A DNA stretch of 32,404 bases from Kribbella albertanoniae. GTDB lineage: Bacteria; Actinomycetota; Actinomycetes; Propionibacteriales; Kribbellaceae. Below the pieces are notes generated by a model. That model searched no databases and was not told where the DNA came from. It worked only from the letters and a program-made list of their open reading frames with translations. The DNA lies in assembly GCF_004348455.1 (NCBI RefSeq), contig NZ_SMKA01000071.1, positions 1-32,404 on the forward strand, read 5' to 3'. Below are positions 20,646 to 29,649 of this stretch, one piece after another. Each line of letters opens with the position of its first letter. The first letter of the stretch is position 1. The translations under genes were made by a program, and so were the position numbers.

Positions 20646-21775
20646 GAGGGCACCGTCGCTGCTTCTACGGCCAGGCGGTAGCCGCGGCGGACTACCGTGC
20701 GGACCAGTTCGGGGCGGCCTACTGCAGTGCGTAGGCGGTTGACGGTGACTTCTACTGCGTGGACGTCCTCAGCGCCTGGCAGTACGGCCAGGAGGTCAGG
20801 GCGTGACACCACATCACCACCAGCAGCCACTAGTGCGGCCAGCACAGCCCGAGGGCCTGGGCCGAGGGGCAGTACGACGCCGTCCAGTACGGCGGCGCCG
20901 CCGCGGATCACGAGTTGCCCGAACTCGGTCTCGATCGAGCGGGCGTTGTCGTCGGTGAGGCGGTCGGTGACGATGCGGATGAGGGCACCGAGACGGTAGC
21001 GGTCGGGCACCAGTGGTTCGAGACCGAGGTTGAGGAAGGGCGCGGCCGTGACTGGGCCGACGCAGGCGTTCAGCACGCGTCCGGTCCGCAGTGCCGCGAC
21101 CAGGGTGTCGTACTGACCGTTCAACGCGGCAGCGTCCAGCATTGCCTGCGCACCGGGCGCCGATGTGTGCACCACGGCGTCGACTGCACCTGTGCAGACC
21201 TGTCCGATCATTCGCTCGACCATCACCGGATCCGGCGCCGGCCCCCAGCGGTAGACCTCAAGCCCGCGCACCGACGCCCCAGCGCTGCGCAGCGTGTCCA
21301 TCAGCCCCGGGTCCGACAAACCATGCAACTGTACGACGATCTTCCGCCCGTTGACGCCCTGGGCGCGCAGCCACTCCACTACCTCGATTGTCGTCTCGGA
21401 CCGTGCCGACCAGTGCTCCACCAGCCCCGCGGCCCGAATCGCACCTCGTGCCTTCGGACCGCGCGCCAGAATCCGCGACTGCTCCAGCGTCACCAGTAGG
21501 TCCGCAGCAAGCCCAGCGGTGTCCGCAGCCTCGATCCACCCGCGGAAACCGACCGCGGTGGTCACCACCACGTCGTTCGGCGGGTTGGCGATCACCCGCC
21601 GGGTCGCCTCGATCAGAGCGTGGTCGTCGGCGACCGGAGTGATCTGCAGGGTCGGTGCGTGCAGCACCTTCGCGCCCCGGCGTTCGAACGACGCGATGAG
21701 GTCGTCCGCCCGCCGGTGCGCGGTCACTGCGAGCGTGCAGCCGCTGAGCGGCCCCGGCTTGCTGTTAGCCGTCAC
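20642..21775 (-). CDS. hemD: Uroporphyrinogen-III synthase fused to a winged-helix DNA-binding domain
   Basis: Residues about 1-265 form a HemD domain (TLAVTAHRRADDLIASFERRG, VVTTAVGFRGWIEAADTAG, VVHTSAPGAQAM, NACVGPVTAAPFLNLGLEP), which cyclises hydroxymethylbilane to uroporphyrinogen III, the precursor of siroheme and heme. Residues about 285-372 form an OmpR-type winged helix (GPRAVLAALVAAGGDVVSRPDLL, VEVTVNRLRTAVG, VRTVVRRGYRLAV). Such HemD-regulator fusions occur in actinobacterial nitrite reductase loci. The GTG at 21775 overlaps the nirD end by 11 nt, so its synthesis is coupled to the operon. It may also bind DNA and regulate the operon or heme genes; that part is inferred. Confidence 0.9.
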   Translation of the reverse strand: MTANSKPGPLSGCTLAVTAHRRADDLIASFERRGAKVLHAPTLQITPVADDHALIEATRRVIANPPNDVVVTTAVGFRGWIEAADTAGLAADLLVTLEQSRILARGPKARGAIRAAGLVEHWSARSETTIEVVEWLRAQGVNGRKIVVQLHGLSDPGLMDTLRSAGASVRGLEVYRWGPAPDPVMVERMIGQVCTGAVDAVVHTSAPGAQAMLDAAALNGQYDTLVAALRTGRVLNACVGPVTAAPFLNLGLEPLVPDRYRLGALIRIVTDRLTDDNARSIETEFGQLVIRGGAAVLDGVVLPLGPGPRAVLAALVAAGGDVVSRPDLLAVLPGAEDVHAVEVTVNRLRTAVGRPELVRTVVRRGYRLAVEAATVPS

Positions 21776-22112
21776 CGTTCTCCCCTACCCGAACCATCCC
21801 GTCGACGATCTCCACCGGGTAGACCGGCAGCGACACCTCCGGGTCGTCCAGACACATACCGGTGCGCAGATCGAAGACCTGCTTGAACATGGGCGACGCC
21901 ACCGTCGGGACGTCGCCGCGACTGCCGACGATCCCCCGTGACATCACGTTGGCCCCGCTGTACGGGTCCTGGTTGCCGATCGCAAACACGGTCCCGTCGT
22001 GCAGCCGGAACAGCGCGATCTGCACCTCCCCGACCAGCGCCGCGACACCACGGTCAGGCAGCAGTACGTCGTACCGGCAGAGCACTGTGGACTCAAAGGC
22101 AGTCATGGTCAT
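21765..22112 (-). CDS. nirD: Nitrite reductase small subunit
   Basis: The 115-residue protein has the Rieske-like fold of NirD without Fe-S cysteine ligands: QIALFRLHDGTVFAIGNQDPYSGANVMSRGIVGS then SPMFKQVFDLRTGMCLDD and PEVSLPVYPVEIVDG. It is the small subunit of the cytoplasmic NADH-dependent assimilatory nitrite reductase, partner of the NirB part of the preceding fusion gene, which it overlaps by 4 nt (ATGA at 22109-22112). GGAGG lies 7 nt before the ATG at 22112, which decides this start over the Met two codons later. Confidence 0.96.
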   Translation of the reverse strand: MTMTAFESTVLCRYDVLLPDRGVAALVGEVQIALFRLHDGTVFAIGNQDPYSGANVMSRGIVGSRGDVPTVASPMFKQVFDLRTGMCLDDPEVSLPVYPVEIVDGMVRVGENGDG

Positions 22113-25100
22113 CGCCGTACCTCCAATCGGGGACCGGCGAGCAGCACCGGCTCCAGCTGTCCGCGCTCGGCCGGTGTGGCCGGGCGCGGCTGGTTGCGCT
22201 CGACCACGTAGCGCAGGTCGGCGTCCGGCTGATCCGGAGCGTTCACGAACGACACGAACCGGGCCAGCTTGGCGGGGTCGTCCAGCGTCGCCCGCCACTC
22301 GTCGACGTACGCATCGACGTGTTCGGCCATCGCTGCGTCCAGGTCGGCACCGATGCCGAGGCTGTCGTTCAGTACGACGTCCCGCACGTGGTCGAGGCCG
22401 CCTTCGATCTCCCGGACCCACACCGAGGTCCGCTGCAGCCGGTCGCCGGTCCGGACGTAGTACATGAGGAAGCGGTCGATCGCCTGGATCAGCTCGTCTT
22501 CCGACAGGTCAGAGGCGAGCAGTTCGGCGTGCCGGGGAGTCATGCCGCCGTTGCCGCCGACGTACAGGTTCCAGCCCTTCTCCGTCGCAATCACACCGAC
22601 GTCCTTGCCGCGCGCCTCGGCACACTCGCGGGCACACCCAGAAACACCGAGCTTGAGCTTGTGCGGCGACCGCAGCCCGCGGTAGCGCAGTTCCAGCGCG
22701 ATAGCCATCCCCACCGAGTCCTGTACGCCGTACCGGCACCAGGTGGAGCCGACACACGACTTCACCGTGCGGAGCGCCTTGCCGTACGCGTGGCCCGATT
22801 CGAACCCTGCATCGACCAGCCGCTTCCAGATGGCCGGCAACTGCTCGATCCGGGCGCCGAACAGGTCCACGCGCTGCCCACCGGTGATTTTGGTGTACAG
22901 ACCGAAGTCCCGGGCCACCTCGCCGATCGTGATGAGCCCCTCCGGCGTGATCTCGCCGCCGGGGATGCGGGGGACGACGGAGTACGTGCCGTCCTTCTGC
23001 ATGTTCGCCATGACGTGGTCGTTGGTGTCCTGCAGCGGCGCCTGCTCGCTGTCGAGCACGTGACCGGCCGGGTACACGCTGGCCAGGATGGACGCCACTA
23101 CCGGCTTGCAGATGTCGCAGCCACGCCCCGTGCCGTGGCGCTCGACAATCTCGCTGAACGTACGCAGCCCGGTCACCCGGACCACATCGAACAGCTCTGC
23201 CCGTGACAACGCGAAGTGCTCGCACAGTGCCTTGCTGACCTCGACGCCGGCCTTGGCCAGCTCGCTGTTCACCAGGTTCTTCACAATCGGCAGGCAGGAG
23301 CCACAGCTGGTCCCGGCCCTGGTGCGACCGCACACTGACTTCACATCGCCGCAGCCCTCGTCCCGGACCGCGCACCGGATCGTCCCGGCCGACACGTTGT
23401 TACAGGAGCAGACCGGTGCGTCGTCGGGAAGCTCCAACTGAGTTGGTCCGGCGCCTTCCGGCAGCAGGAACCCAGCCGGGTCCGCACCGAGCTCCCGGCC
23501 GACCATCGGCCGCAACCCGGAGTACGCCGACGCGTCACCGACCAGGATGCCGCCGAGCAGCGTCCTGGCGTCGTCCGACAGCACCAGCTTCTTGTAGACA
23601 CCGGCCACCGGGTCGGCGTACACGATGTCCAGTGCGCCCTCAGTAGTGCCGAACGCGTCACCGAAGCTGGCCACGTCGACCCCGAGCAGCTTCAGCTTCG
23701 TCGACGTGTCAGCACCGGGGAACGTCGCCTCACCGCCCAGCAGGCGGTCGGCCACGATCTCGGCCATGGTGTTGCCGGGGGCAACCAAACCCCAGACCCG
23801 GCCCTCGATGCAGGCGACCTCACCGATCGCCCAGACCCCAGGGGTCGAGGTCCGGCAGGCCTCGTCCACCACGACGCCGCCGCGCTCACCGATCTCCAGA
23901 CCGGCGGCCCGAGCCAGCTCATCGCGCGGCCGGACACCGGTCGCGAACACCACCACGTCGGCCGGCAGATCCGGCCCCTCCGCGACCGCCATCGCCCGAG
24001 CCGAGCCCTGCGAGGTGAGCTTCACCCGGGTGGTCGCCGTCGACGTGCGGACGTCCACGTCCAGGCCACGGATCAGCCGCGCGAGCGCCGACCCACCGCC
24101 TTCGTCGACCTGCAACGGCATCAGCCGCGGCGCGAACTCAACCACTGTGGTGGCCGCACCGAGCGCCCGCAGCGCACCAGCGGCCTCCAGTCCGAGCAGA
24201 CCGCCACCGACCACGACACCGTTGATCTGGTCCCGTTCCGACTTCAGCCGCTCGACATAGACGCGCAGTGCGGCCACATCGTCGATGGTCCGGTACACGA
24301 AACAGCCCTGCGCGTCGCTGTTCTTCACTGGCGGCACGAACGCCGACGAGCCTGTCGCCAGGACCAGTTCGTCGTATTCCAGCACTTCACCGCGTGCAGT
24401 GCTCACAGTCTTGGCAGCCGCGTCAATGGCCGTCACCTGCACGCCCTTGCGCAGCACTACCGCAGGGTCGTCCCACAGCGTCGGATCGCCTAGTGCGAGG
24501 TCGTGCGGGTCACGTCCGGAGAAGTAGCTGGTCAGTGCGACCCGGTCGTACGGGAGGCGTGGCTCTTCGGCCAGCACGGTGATCCGCCACTGGACCTCGG
24601 TGTCACGCGCGCGCAGCGCCTCCACCAGCCGGTGGGCGACCATTCCGCCACCCACTACCACTACGTGCCGGGCCTTGCTCAGCTCTGTCATCGTCGCCCT
24701 CCTGGCCGGTACTGGTTCGGTCTCGCCACGGCGGAACCGGTCAAGCAGGTCACCGACGGCACCGGTGCAACTGCCGCACCCGGTGGTCGCCCGTGTAGTG
24801 GCGGCGATGCCGGCGACACTGTCGGCACCTCCACGCCAGGCCGCCTCGAGCGCGGCCCTCGTTACTCCGTTGCACCGACAAACGGTGACTGCCTTCTTCA
24901 CTGGTACGGCGGGCTCCGCAAGCAGCCCGTCCGCCACGACCGGCGTACCGCGGTCGGCCAGTAGCACCAGCTCCGCCGCAACCTCCGGCGCACCCACTGC
25001 TATCGCCGACCGCACCACACCGTCACGCAGTACGGCGCGTACCGTCCGGCTGTCGTCCTCGAGCCGGACCTCTTCACCGGTCTCGTTCTGATCGCCGAGC

Positions 25101-26008
25101 ACCAGTACGTCGAACGCCCCGGCCGTCAGCCGAATCACGTCCGGCCGCAGCGACGCCGCCGTACCTGTCAGGTGTGCCGCCAGCACCTCCGCGTGGGACC
25201 AGGCGGACTCCACGGTTCCGGTGACCCGGCCGTCGATCTCCGCGCAGTCCCCGATCGCATGTACGGCGGGGTCGTCCGGGCTGGTCAGCGTCTCATCGAC
25301 AACGATGCCGGTCCGCACAGTGAGGCCAGCGCGCTTCTTGCGCCCGACCGCCAGCTCTGTCCGCGGTTTCACCCCACAGGCCACGACCAGCAGGTCACCG
25401 AAGACCTGCCGCCCGTTCTTCAGCTGCAGGGCCCGGAATGCACCAGGTGTGTCGACCACCTCGGCATTCAGGAGCACCTCGATACCAGCACTCCGTACTG
25501 CCCGGGTGATCCGCCGTCCGGCGGCCAGCGGAACCGTCTTGTCCAGCAGGGCTTCCCCGTCGTGCACCAACGTCACCGCAACACCACGCTCGCGGAGCGC
25601 GCACGCAGTCTCGACACCGAGCACGCCCCCACCGAGTACGACGATCCGCCGGACCCGCCCGGCGGCATCGACCAGTGCACGCGCGTCGTCCGCTGTCCGC
25701 AGTACCTGCACACCAGCGCTGAGTCCAACCGGTACGACGGGCTCGGCACCGGTCGCGAACACCAGGTGGTCGTAGCCGTGCGCGCCACCCGCCGAGTCCG
25801 TCACCACGCGACGCTGACGGTCGACTGCCACTGCAGTCACCACCGACTCGTCGCCCACGACAGGCGCCGCGGCCCGGCCGGCGACGTACTCGGTCAGCCG
25901 ACTGCGGTTGTACGAACCCTCGTCGCCGAGCACAGTCACGTCGTACGACGGCAGCAGCGCTGCGAGCCGTCGTCCGGCCATCCCACCGCCAACGATGACC
26001 ACCTTCAT
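22109..26008 (-). CDS. nirB: Fused NasB-like electron-transfer flavoprotein and nitrite reductase large subunit NirB
   Basis: This is one uninterrupted 1299-residue frame, although NirB is normally about 850 residues. Residues 1-439 form an FAD/NAD-dependent oxidoreductase (VVIVGGGMAGRRL, then IVVLGGGVLGVE, HAIGDCAEIDG) ending in a BFD-like [2Fe-2S] motif (Cys377, Cys379, Cys411, Cys414), like the NasB electron-transfer subunit of assimilatory nitrate reductase. Residues 440-1299 are a complete NirB: FAD/NAD domains (VVVVGGGMVAHRLVEAL, VVVGGGLLGLEAAGAL), its own BFD-like region (about 866-906), and siroheme/[4Fe-4S] motifs CVGSTWCRYG and GCARECAEA (about 1083-1125). It reduces nitrite to ammonium and probably feeds NasA. 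The start overlaps the NasA stop by 4 nt. A strong internal ribosome site before Met440 may also yield separate NirB. Confidence 0.93.
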   Translation of the reverse strand: MKVVIVGGGMAGRRLAALLPSYDVTVLGDEGSYNRSRLTEYVAGRAAAPVVGDESVVTAVAVDRQRRVVTDSAGGAHGYDHLVFATGAEPVVPVGLSAGVQVLRTADDARALVDAAGRVRRIVVLGGGVLGVETACALRERGVAVTLVHDGEALLDKTVPLAAGRRITRAVRSAGIEVLLNAEVVDTPGAFRALQLKNGRQVFGDLLVVACGVKPRTELAVGRKKRAGLTVRTGIVVDETLTSPDDPAVHAIGDCAEIDGRVTGTVESAWSHAEVLAAHLTGTAASLRPDVIRLTAGAFDVLVLGDQNETGEEVRLEDDSRTVRAVLRDGVVRSAIAVGAPEVAAELVLLADRGTPVVADGLLAEPAVPVKKAVTVCRCNGVTRAALEAAWRGGADSVAGIAATTRATTGCGSCTGAVGDLLDRFRRGETEPVPARRATMTELSKARHVVVVGGGMVAHRLVEALRARDTEVQWRITVLAEEPRLPYDRVALTSYFSGRDPHDLALGDPTLWDDPAVVLRKGVQVTAIDAAAKTVSTARGEVLEYDELVLATGSSAFVPPVKNSDAQGCFVYRTIDDVAALRVYVERLKSERDQINGVVVGGGLLGLEAAGALRALGAATTVVEFAPRLMPLQVDEGGGSALARLIRGLDVDVRTSTATTRVKLTSQGSARAMAVAEGPDLPADVVVFATGVRPRDELARAAGLEIGERGGVVVDEACRTSTPGVWAIGEVACIEGRVWGLVAPGNTMAEIVADRLLGGEATFPGADTSTKLKLLGVDVASFGDAFGTTEGALDIVYADPVAGVYKKLVLSDDARTLLGGILVGDASAYSGLRPMVGRELGADPAGFLLPEGAGPTQLELPDDAPVCSCNNVSAGTIRCAVRDEGCGDVKSVCGRTRAGTSCGSCLPIVKNLVNSELAKAGVEVSKALCEHFALSRAELFDVVRVTGLRTFSEIVERHGTGRGCDICKPVVASILASVYPAGHVLDSEQAPLQDTNDHVMANMQKDGTYSVVPRIPGGEITPEGLITIGEVARDFGLYTKITGGQRVDLFGARIEQLPAIWKRLVDAGFESGHAYGKALRTVKSCVGSTWCRYGVQDSVGMAIALELRYRGLRSPHKLKLGVSGCARECAEARGKDVGVIATEKGWNLYVGGNGGMTPRHAELLASDLSEDELIQAIDRFLMYYVRTGDRLQRTSVWVREIEGGLDHVRDVVLNDSLGIGADLDAAMAEHVDAYVDEWRATLDDPAKLARFVSFVNAPDQPDADLRYVVERNQPRPATPAERGQLEPVLLAGPRLEVRR
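24697..24703 (-). promoter_or_regulatory. Internal ribosome binding site AGGAGGG before Met440 of the NasB-NirB fusion
   Basis: AGGAGGG lies a few nt upstream of an in-frame ATG at 24691, the position where stand-alone NirB proteins begin (MTELSKARHVVVVGGG). No stop separates the two halves. The site looks like the retained start signal of an ancestral separate nirB gene and could allow production of NirB alone alongside the fusion. Confidence 0.6.
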
Positions 26009-28116
26009 GCGGACACCCCCGTCACGGGTAGCGCAGCCGCGCGCAGCGAGACCGCACAGGCCTTGAACTCCGGCATCCGCGACACCGGGTCGAGCACGTC
26101 GTTCGTCAGCTCGTTCACTGCGCCCGCACCGCCGTAGTGGAACGGCACGAAGACGGTGTCCGGCCGCACGTCGGTCGTTACGCGTGCCGCCAGCACCATG
26201 GCTCCGCGAGCTGTCCGCAACTCCACCGGGCGGCCGTCTGAGATCCCTAGCTGCGCAGCGACGCGCGGGTGGATCTCCGCGAACACCTCTGGCTCTGCCT
26301 CGGCCAACTCCGGCACTCGCCGTGTCTGCGCACCACTCTGGTAATGCTGCAGGAGCCGCCCAGTCACCAAGTACATCGGTGCTGCGCCGCTCAGATCGTC
26401 AGCCACCGGACGGTGGTCGACCGGAACCACATGCGCCCGGCCATCCGGCGTACCGAAGCGGTCCGCGAACAGCCGCGGTGTACCGGGGTGATCGACAGCA
26501 GGGACCGGCCAGAACAGCTCCTCGTTGTCGAGCCGCGACCAGGTGATCCCGGAGTAGTCGGCCTTGCCGCCTGCACTGGCCAGCCGCAGCTCCTCGAACA
26601 CCTCCTCCGGGTCGGTCGAGAACGCCGCCGTACAGCCAAGCCTTGAGGCCAGACCGGAGAAGACGTGCAGGTCGCTGCGCACCTCACCAGGTGGTGCCAC
26701 AGCGGCCTGTCGCCTCAGTACTCGACCTTCGAGGGACGTCATCGTTCCGTCCTCCTCAGCCCACTGCGTGACCGGGAAGACCACGTCCGCAAGCAGTGCG
26801 GTCTCAGACGGTACGACGTCCGCCACAACCAGCAGGTCCAACGCAGCAAGGCGTTCCCGGACCGATGCGAGGTTCGGAGCGGACACCAGCAGGTTGCTGC
26901 CGTGAACAAGCAGCGCCCGCGGACCGCCGGACGTACCCAACGAGTTGATCAGCTCGACCGCGCTCTTACCCGGTCCGGGCAGGTCAGCCGGGTCCACGCC
27001 CCACACTGCTGCGACGTGTGCACGGGCAGCCGGGTCCGCGATGCTGCGGTAGCCCGGCAGCTGGTCGGCCTTCTGACCGTGCTCTCGACCGCCCTGGCCG
27101 TTTCCCTGCCCAGTGATGCAGCCGTAGCCGCTGCCGAGCCGCCCGGGCAGTCCGAGCGCCAGTGCGAGGTTGATGCAGGCAGTCACCGTGTCGGTGCCCT
27201 TGCTGTGCTGCTCTGCGCCCCGCCCGGTCAGGATGAACGCTCCGGCACCGCCGTGGACCGGAGCTGCCGCTGCCAGCAGCCGGGCAGCTCGCCTGATCGT
27301 CAGAGCCGGTACACCGGTCACCCGCTCAGCCCGCTCGGGCCACCAGGCTGAGGTCGAGCGGTAGAGCGCGTCTGCGTCATCCACTCGCTCGGCCAGGTAG
27401 GTGGTGTCCGCAAGCCCTTCCTGCAGAACAACGTGCGTCAGTGCGAGCACCAGCGCCAGATCGGTTCCAGGCGTGGCCTGCAGGTGCAGTGCACCCGTTA
27501 GACCGGCCGTAGCCGAGCGGCGCGGGTCCACGACCAGCAGGCCGCCCGCCTCCTGCGCACGCTGCAGATGGGCGACCGCCGGCGGCATGGTCTCGGCGAT
27601 GTTGCTCCCGACCAGCAGGATCGCGTCGGCCCCGCCCAGGTCGGTCAGGGGGAACGGGAGCCCGCGGTCGATGCCGAAAGCGCGGTTCGTCGCCGCTGCG
27701 GCCGACGACATACAGAATCTGCCGTTGTAGTCGACGTTCGCGCTCCGCAACGCGACTCTGGCGAACTTGCCGAGTGCGTAGGCCTTCTCGTTGGTCAGTC
27801 CGCCGCCACCGAACACTGCGATCGAGTCCGGACCGTCAGAAGCCTGCAGCGACCGGATGCGGTCGGCTACGAAGTCCAGCGCCTCATCCCAGCTGGTGGG
27901 AACCAGCTCACCGTCAGCGTTGCGCACCAGCGGAGTGGTGAGGCGGTCCGACACCGTGAGGACCTCAGCCGCAGTCCAGCCCTTACGACACAGACCACCC
28001 CTGTTAGTGGGGAAGTCGCGCGGACGCACCTCCACCGCCCCCGGCCGGTCGGCCGGGAGCAGCGTGGTGGCGCACTGCAGCGCGCAGTACGGGCAATGAG
28101 TGGGGACTGCGGTCAC
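26005..28116 (-). CDS. nasA: Assimilatory nitrate reductase catalytic subunit (molybdopterin, NasA/NarB type)
   Basis: From the GTG at 28116 the protein has 703 residues. The N-terminal [4Fe-4S] ligands are Cys8, Cys11, Cys15 and Cys43 (HCPYCALQC...GLCRKGW). Cys135 in GRFCMSSAAAA is the expected Mo ligand, followed by bis-MGD contacts (DAILLVGSNIAETMPP, VDPRRSATA, GQGNGQGGREHGQKADQLPGY) and the C-terminal MGD-binding beta domain (LVTGRLLQHYQSGAQTRRV). It reduces nitrate to nitrite in the cytoplasm. The C-terminal BFD-like [2Fe-2S] domain of some NasA proteins is absent, and the fused NasB part encoded next carries one. GTGA overlap with the transporter stop fixes this start; a longer frame reaching to 28512 is only the shadow of the transporter gene. 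Confidence 0.95.
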   Translation of the reverse strand: MTAVPTHCPYCALQCATTLLPADRPGAVEVRPRDFPTNRGGLCRKGWTAAEVLTVSDRLTTPLVRNADGELVPTSWDEALDFVADRIRSLQASDGPDSIAVFGGGGLTNEKAYALGKFARVALRSANVDYNGRFCMSSAAAATNRAFGIDRGLPFPLTDLGGADAILLVGSNIAETMPPAVAHLQRAQEAGGLLVVDPRRSATAGLTGALHLQATPGTDLALVLALTHVVLQEGLADTTYLAERVDDADALYRSTSAWWPERAERVTGVPALTIRRAARLLAAAAPVHGGAGAFILTGRGAEQHSKGTDTVTACINLALALGLPGRLGSGYGCITGQGNGQGGREHGQKADQLPGYRSIADPAARAHVAAVWGVDPADLPGPGKSAVELINSLGTSGGPRALLVHGSNLLVSAPNLASVRERLAALDLLVVADVVPSETALLADVVFPVTQWAEEDGTMTSLEGRVLRRQAAVAPPGEVRSDLHVFSGLASRLGCTAAFSTDPEEVFEELRLASAGGKADYSGITWSRLDNEELFWPVPAVDHPGTPRLFADRFGTPDGRAHVVPVDHRPVADDLSGAAPMYLVTGRLLQHYQSGAQTRRVPELAEAEPEVFAEIHPRVAAQLGISDGRPVELRTARGAMVLAARVTTDVRPDTVFVPFHYGGAGAVNELTNDVLDPVSRMPEFKACAVSLRAAALPVTGVSA

Positions 28117-29477
28117 ACGCGCTCCTGGCTGAGCGGGCCACCCTTGCGCAGGTAGCAGAAATACGTCACGGCCAGGCAGATCACGTAGAAGCCGCAGAAG
28201 ACGTAGAGCGCCGGGACCAGCGAGCCGAAGTTGCTGGTCGACATCGCGAACCCACGGGGGACCAGGAAGCCGCCGTACGCACCGATCGCGGAGGCGATAC
28301 CGATACAGGCCGCCGCCTCGCGCTTGGCCCGGCCCGGGTCGTCTGCCGTCGTCAGCCGGAACACCGCGGGGATCATCCGGTACGTCGACCCGTTGCCGGC
28401 ACCGCTGGCGACGAACAGGAACAGGAAGCTGATCAGGAACCCGGCGAAGCTCTCCGCGTTCAGTGCCACGATCGAGGCCAGGATGCCCAGGCCCATCACC
28501 ACGAAGGCACAAACCGTCACCCAGGCGCCGCCGAGCTTGTCCGACAGCTTGCCGCCGAACGGCCTCGCGATCGAGCCGACCAGGGCACCGAGGAAGACGA
28601 TGTTGGACACCGTGATGTCAGGGAAAGTGGTCTTGATCAGCAGCGGGAAGGCCGCCCCGAAGCCGATGAACGAGCCGAAGGTGCCGATGTAGAGGAAGGA
28701 GATGATCCAGGTGTGCGGCCGCTTCGCCGCCGCGATCGAGCTGCGGAACGAAGAGGTCGCGACCGACAGGTTGGCCATCAACTTCCAGGCCAGGAAGGCG
28801 GCCAGCAGGATCAGCGGGATCCAGAGCAGACCGGCCCGGTTCAGCGACAGGCCGGCACCGAGGACGATCACCACCGGCACCACCAGCTGGACCACCGCGA
28901 CGCCCAGGTTGCCGCCGGCCGCGTTGATGCCGAGCGCGAAGCCCTTCTCCTTCTCCGGGTAGAAGAACGAGATGTTCGTCATGCTGCTGGCGAAGTTGCC
29001 GCCGCCGACACCCGCGGTGGCCGCGACCAGCGCCATCAACACGAACGGCGTGTCCGGCTGGGTCATGAAGTAGGAAAGCCCGATGGTCGGAATCAGCAGC
29101 AGCAGGGCGGACACGATGGTCCAGTTCCGGCCGCCGAACCGCGGGACCGCGAACGTGTAGGGCAGCCGCAGCGTCGCGCCGACCAGGCTCGGCAGCGCGA
29201 TCAGCCAGAACAGCTGGTTCGTGCTGTAGTCGAAGCCCGCTCTCGGCATCGAGACGACGACGATGCTCCACAGCTGCCAGACGGCGAAGCCGAGGAACTC
29301 GGCGAAAATCGACGGCCACAGGTTGCGGCGCGCGACCGCACGGCCCTTCGACTCCCAGAACGTCGCGTCCTCGGGGTCCCACACGTCGATCCAGCGCCCA
29401 CGCCGCGGCGCCTCGACTGTACCGACCGCACCGGTCCGGTCACCGGTGGTGACCTCCGGTCCTGCCTCGAGCGTCAT
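28113..29477 (-). CDS. narK: Nitrate/nitrite transporter, NarK/NasK type (MFS)
   Basis: The 454-residue membrane protein has about 12 hydrophobic segments and the nitrate signature (AATAGVGGGNFASSMTNISF then FALGINAAGGNLG, and a matching GAGNGSTYRMIP in the second half). It imports nitrate for the reductases encoded downstream in the same operon. The ATG at 29477 is preceded by GGAG at about 8 nt; an ATG nine codons upstream was judged less likely. The N-terminal 45 residues are polar and may be cytoplasmic. It is the first gene of the nitrate operon, with a GlnR-type site 57-94 bp upstream. Confidence 0.94.
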   Translation of the reverse strand: MTLEAGPEVTTGDRTGAVGTVEAPRRGRWIDVWDPEDATFWESKGRAVARRNLWPSIFAEFLGFAVWQLWSIVVVSMPRAGFDYSTNQLFWLIALPSLVGATLRLPYTFAVPRFGGRNWTIVSALLLLIPTIGLSYFMTQPDTPFVLMALVAATAGVGGGNFASSMTNISFFYPEKEKGFALGINAAGGNLGVAVVQLVVPVVIVLGAGLSLNRAGLLWIPLILLAAFLAWKLMANLSVATSSFRSSIAAAKRPHTWIISFLYIGTFGSFIGFGAAFPLLIKTTFPDITVSNIVFLGALVGSIARPFGGKLSDKLGGAWVTVCAFVVMGLGILASIVALNAESFAGFLISFLFLFVASGAGNGSTYRMIPAVFRLTTADDPGRAKREAAACIGIASAIGAYGGFLVPRGFAMSTSNFGSLVPALYVFCGFYVICLAVTYFCYLRKGGPLSQERV

Positions 29478-29533
29478 CGTGCGTCTCCTGTCGTCCGACC
29501 TCACTGATTAGGCCAGGACGCTATGACCGGGGT

Positions 29534-29571
29534 GTTTCCACGTGGTCATCTCGTTGTTACGCCGCCGAAAC
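29534..29571. promoter_or_regulatory. GlnR-type operator with four half-sites at 6-bp spacing
   Basis: On the plus strand the sequence reads GTTTC-N6-GTCAT-N6-GTTAC-N6-GAAAC. GTTAC-N6-GAAAC is a perfect match to the actinobacterial GlnR half-site pair gTnAC-N6-GaAAC. The other pair reads ATGAC-N6-GAAAC on the minus strand, one base off. GlnR activates nitrate assimilation genes under nitrogen limitation in Streptomyces, Mycobacterium and Amycolatopsis. The site lies 57-94 bp upstream of the nitrate transporter start. Confidence 0.8.
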
Positions 29572-29649
29572 GGCTCCCGCACACCGGTCGCCGAGTGGTG
29601 AGAGAAGGATGGGTACTGTGCCTCTACTGACGGCGGAGGGGAACTGACC

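Noticed and set aside
28117..28512. N-terminal extension of the nitrate reductase frame
   Set aside because: The extra 132 residues overlap the transporter gene in another frame and are Arg/Gly-rich. The [4Fe-4S] motif begins 7 residues after the GTG at 28116, as in the family.
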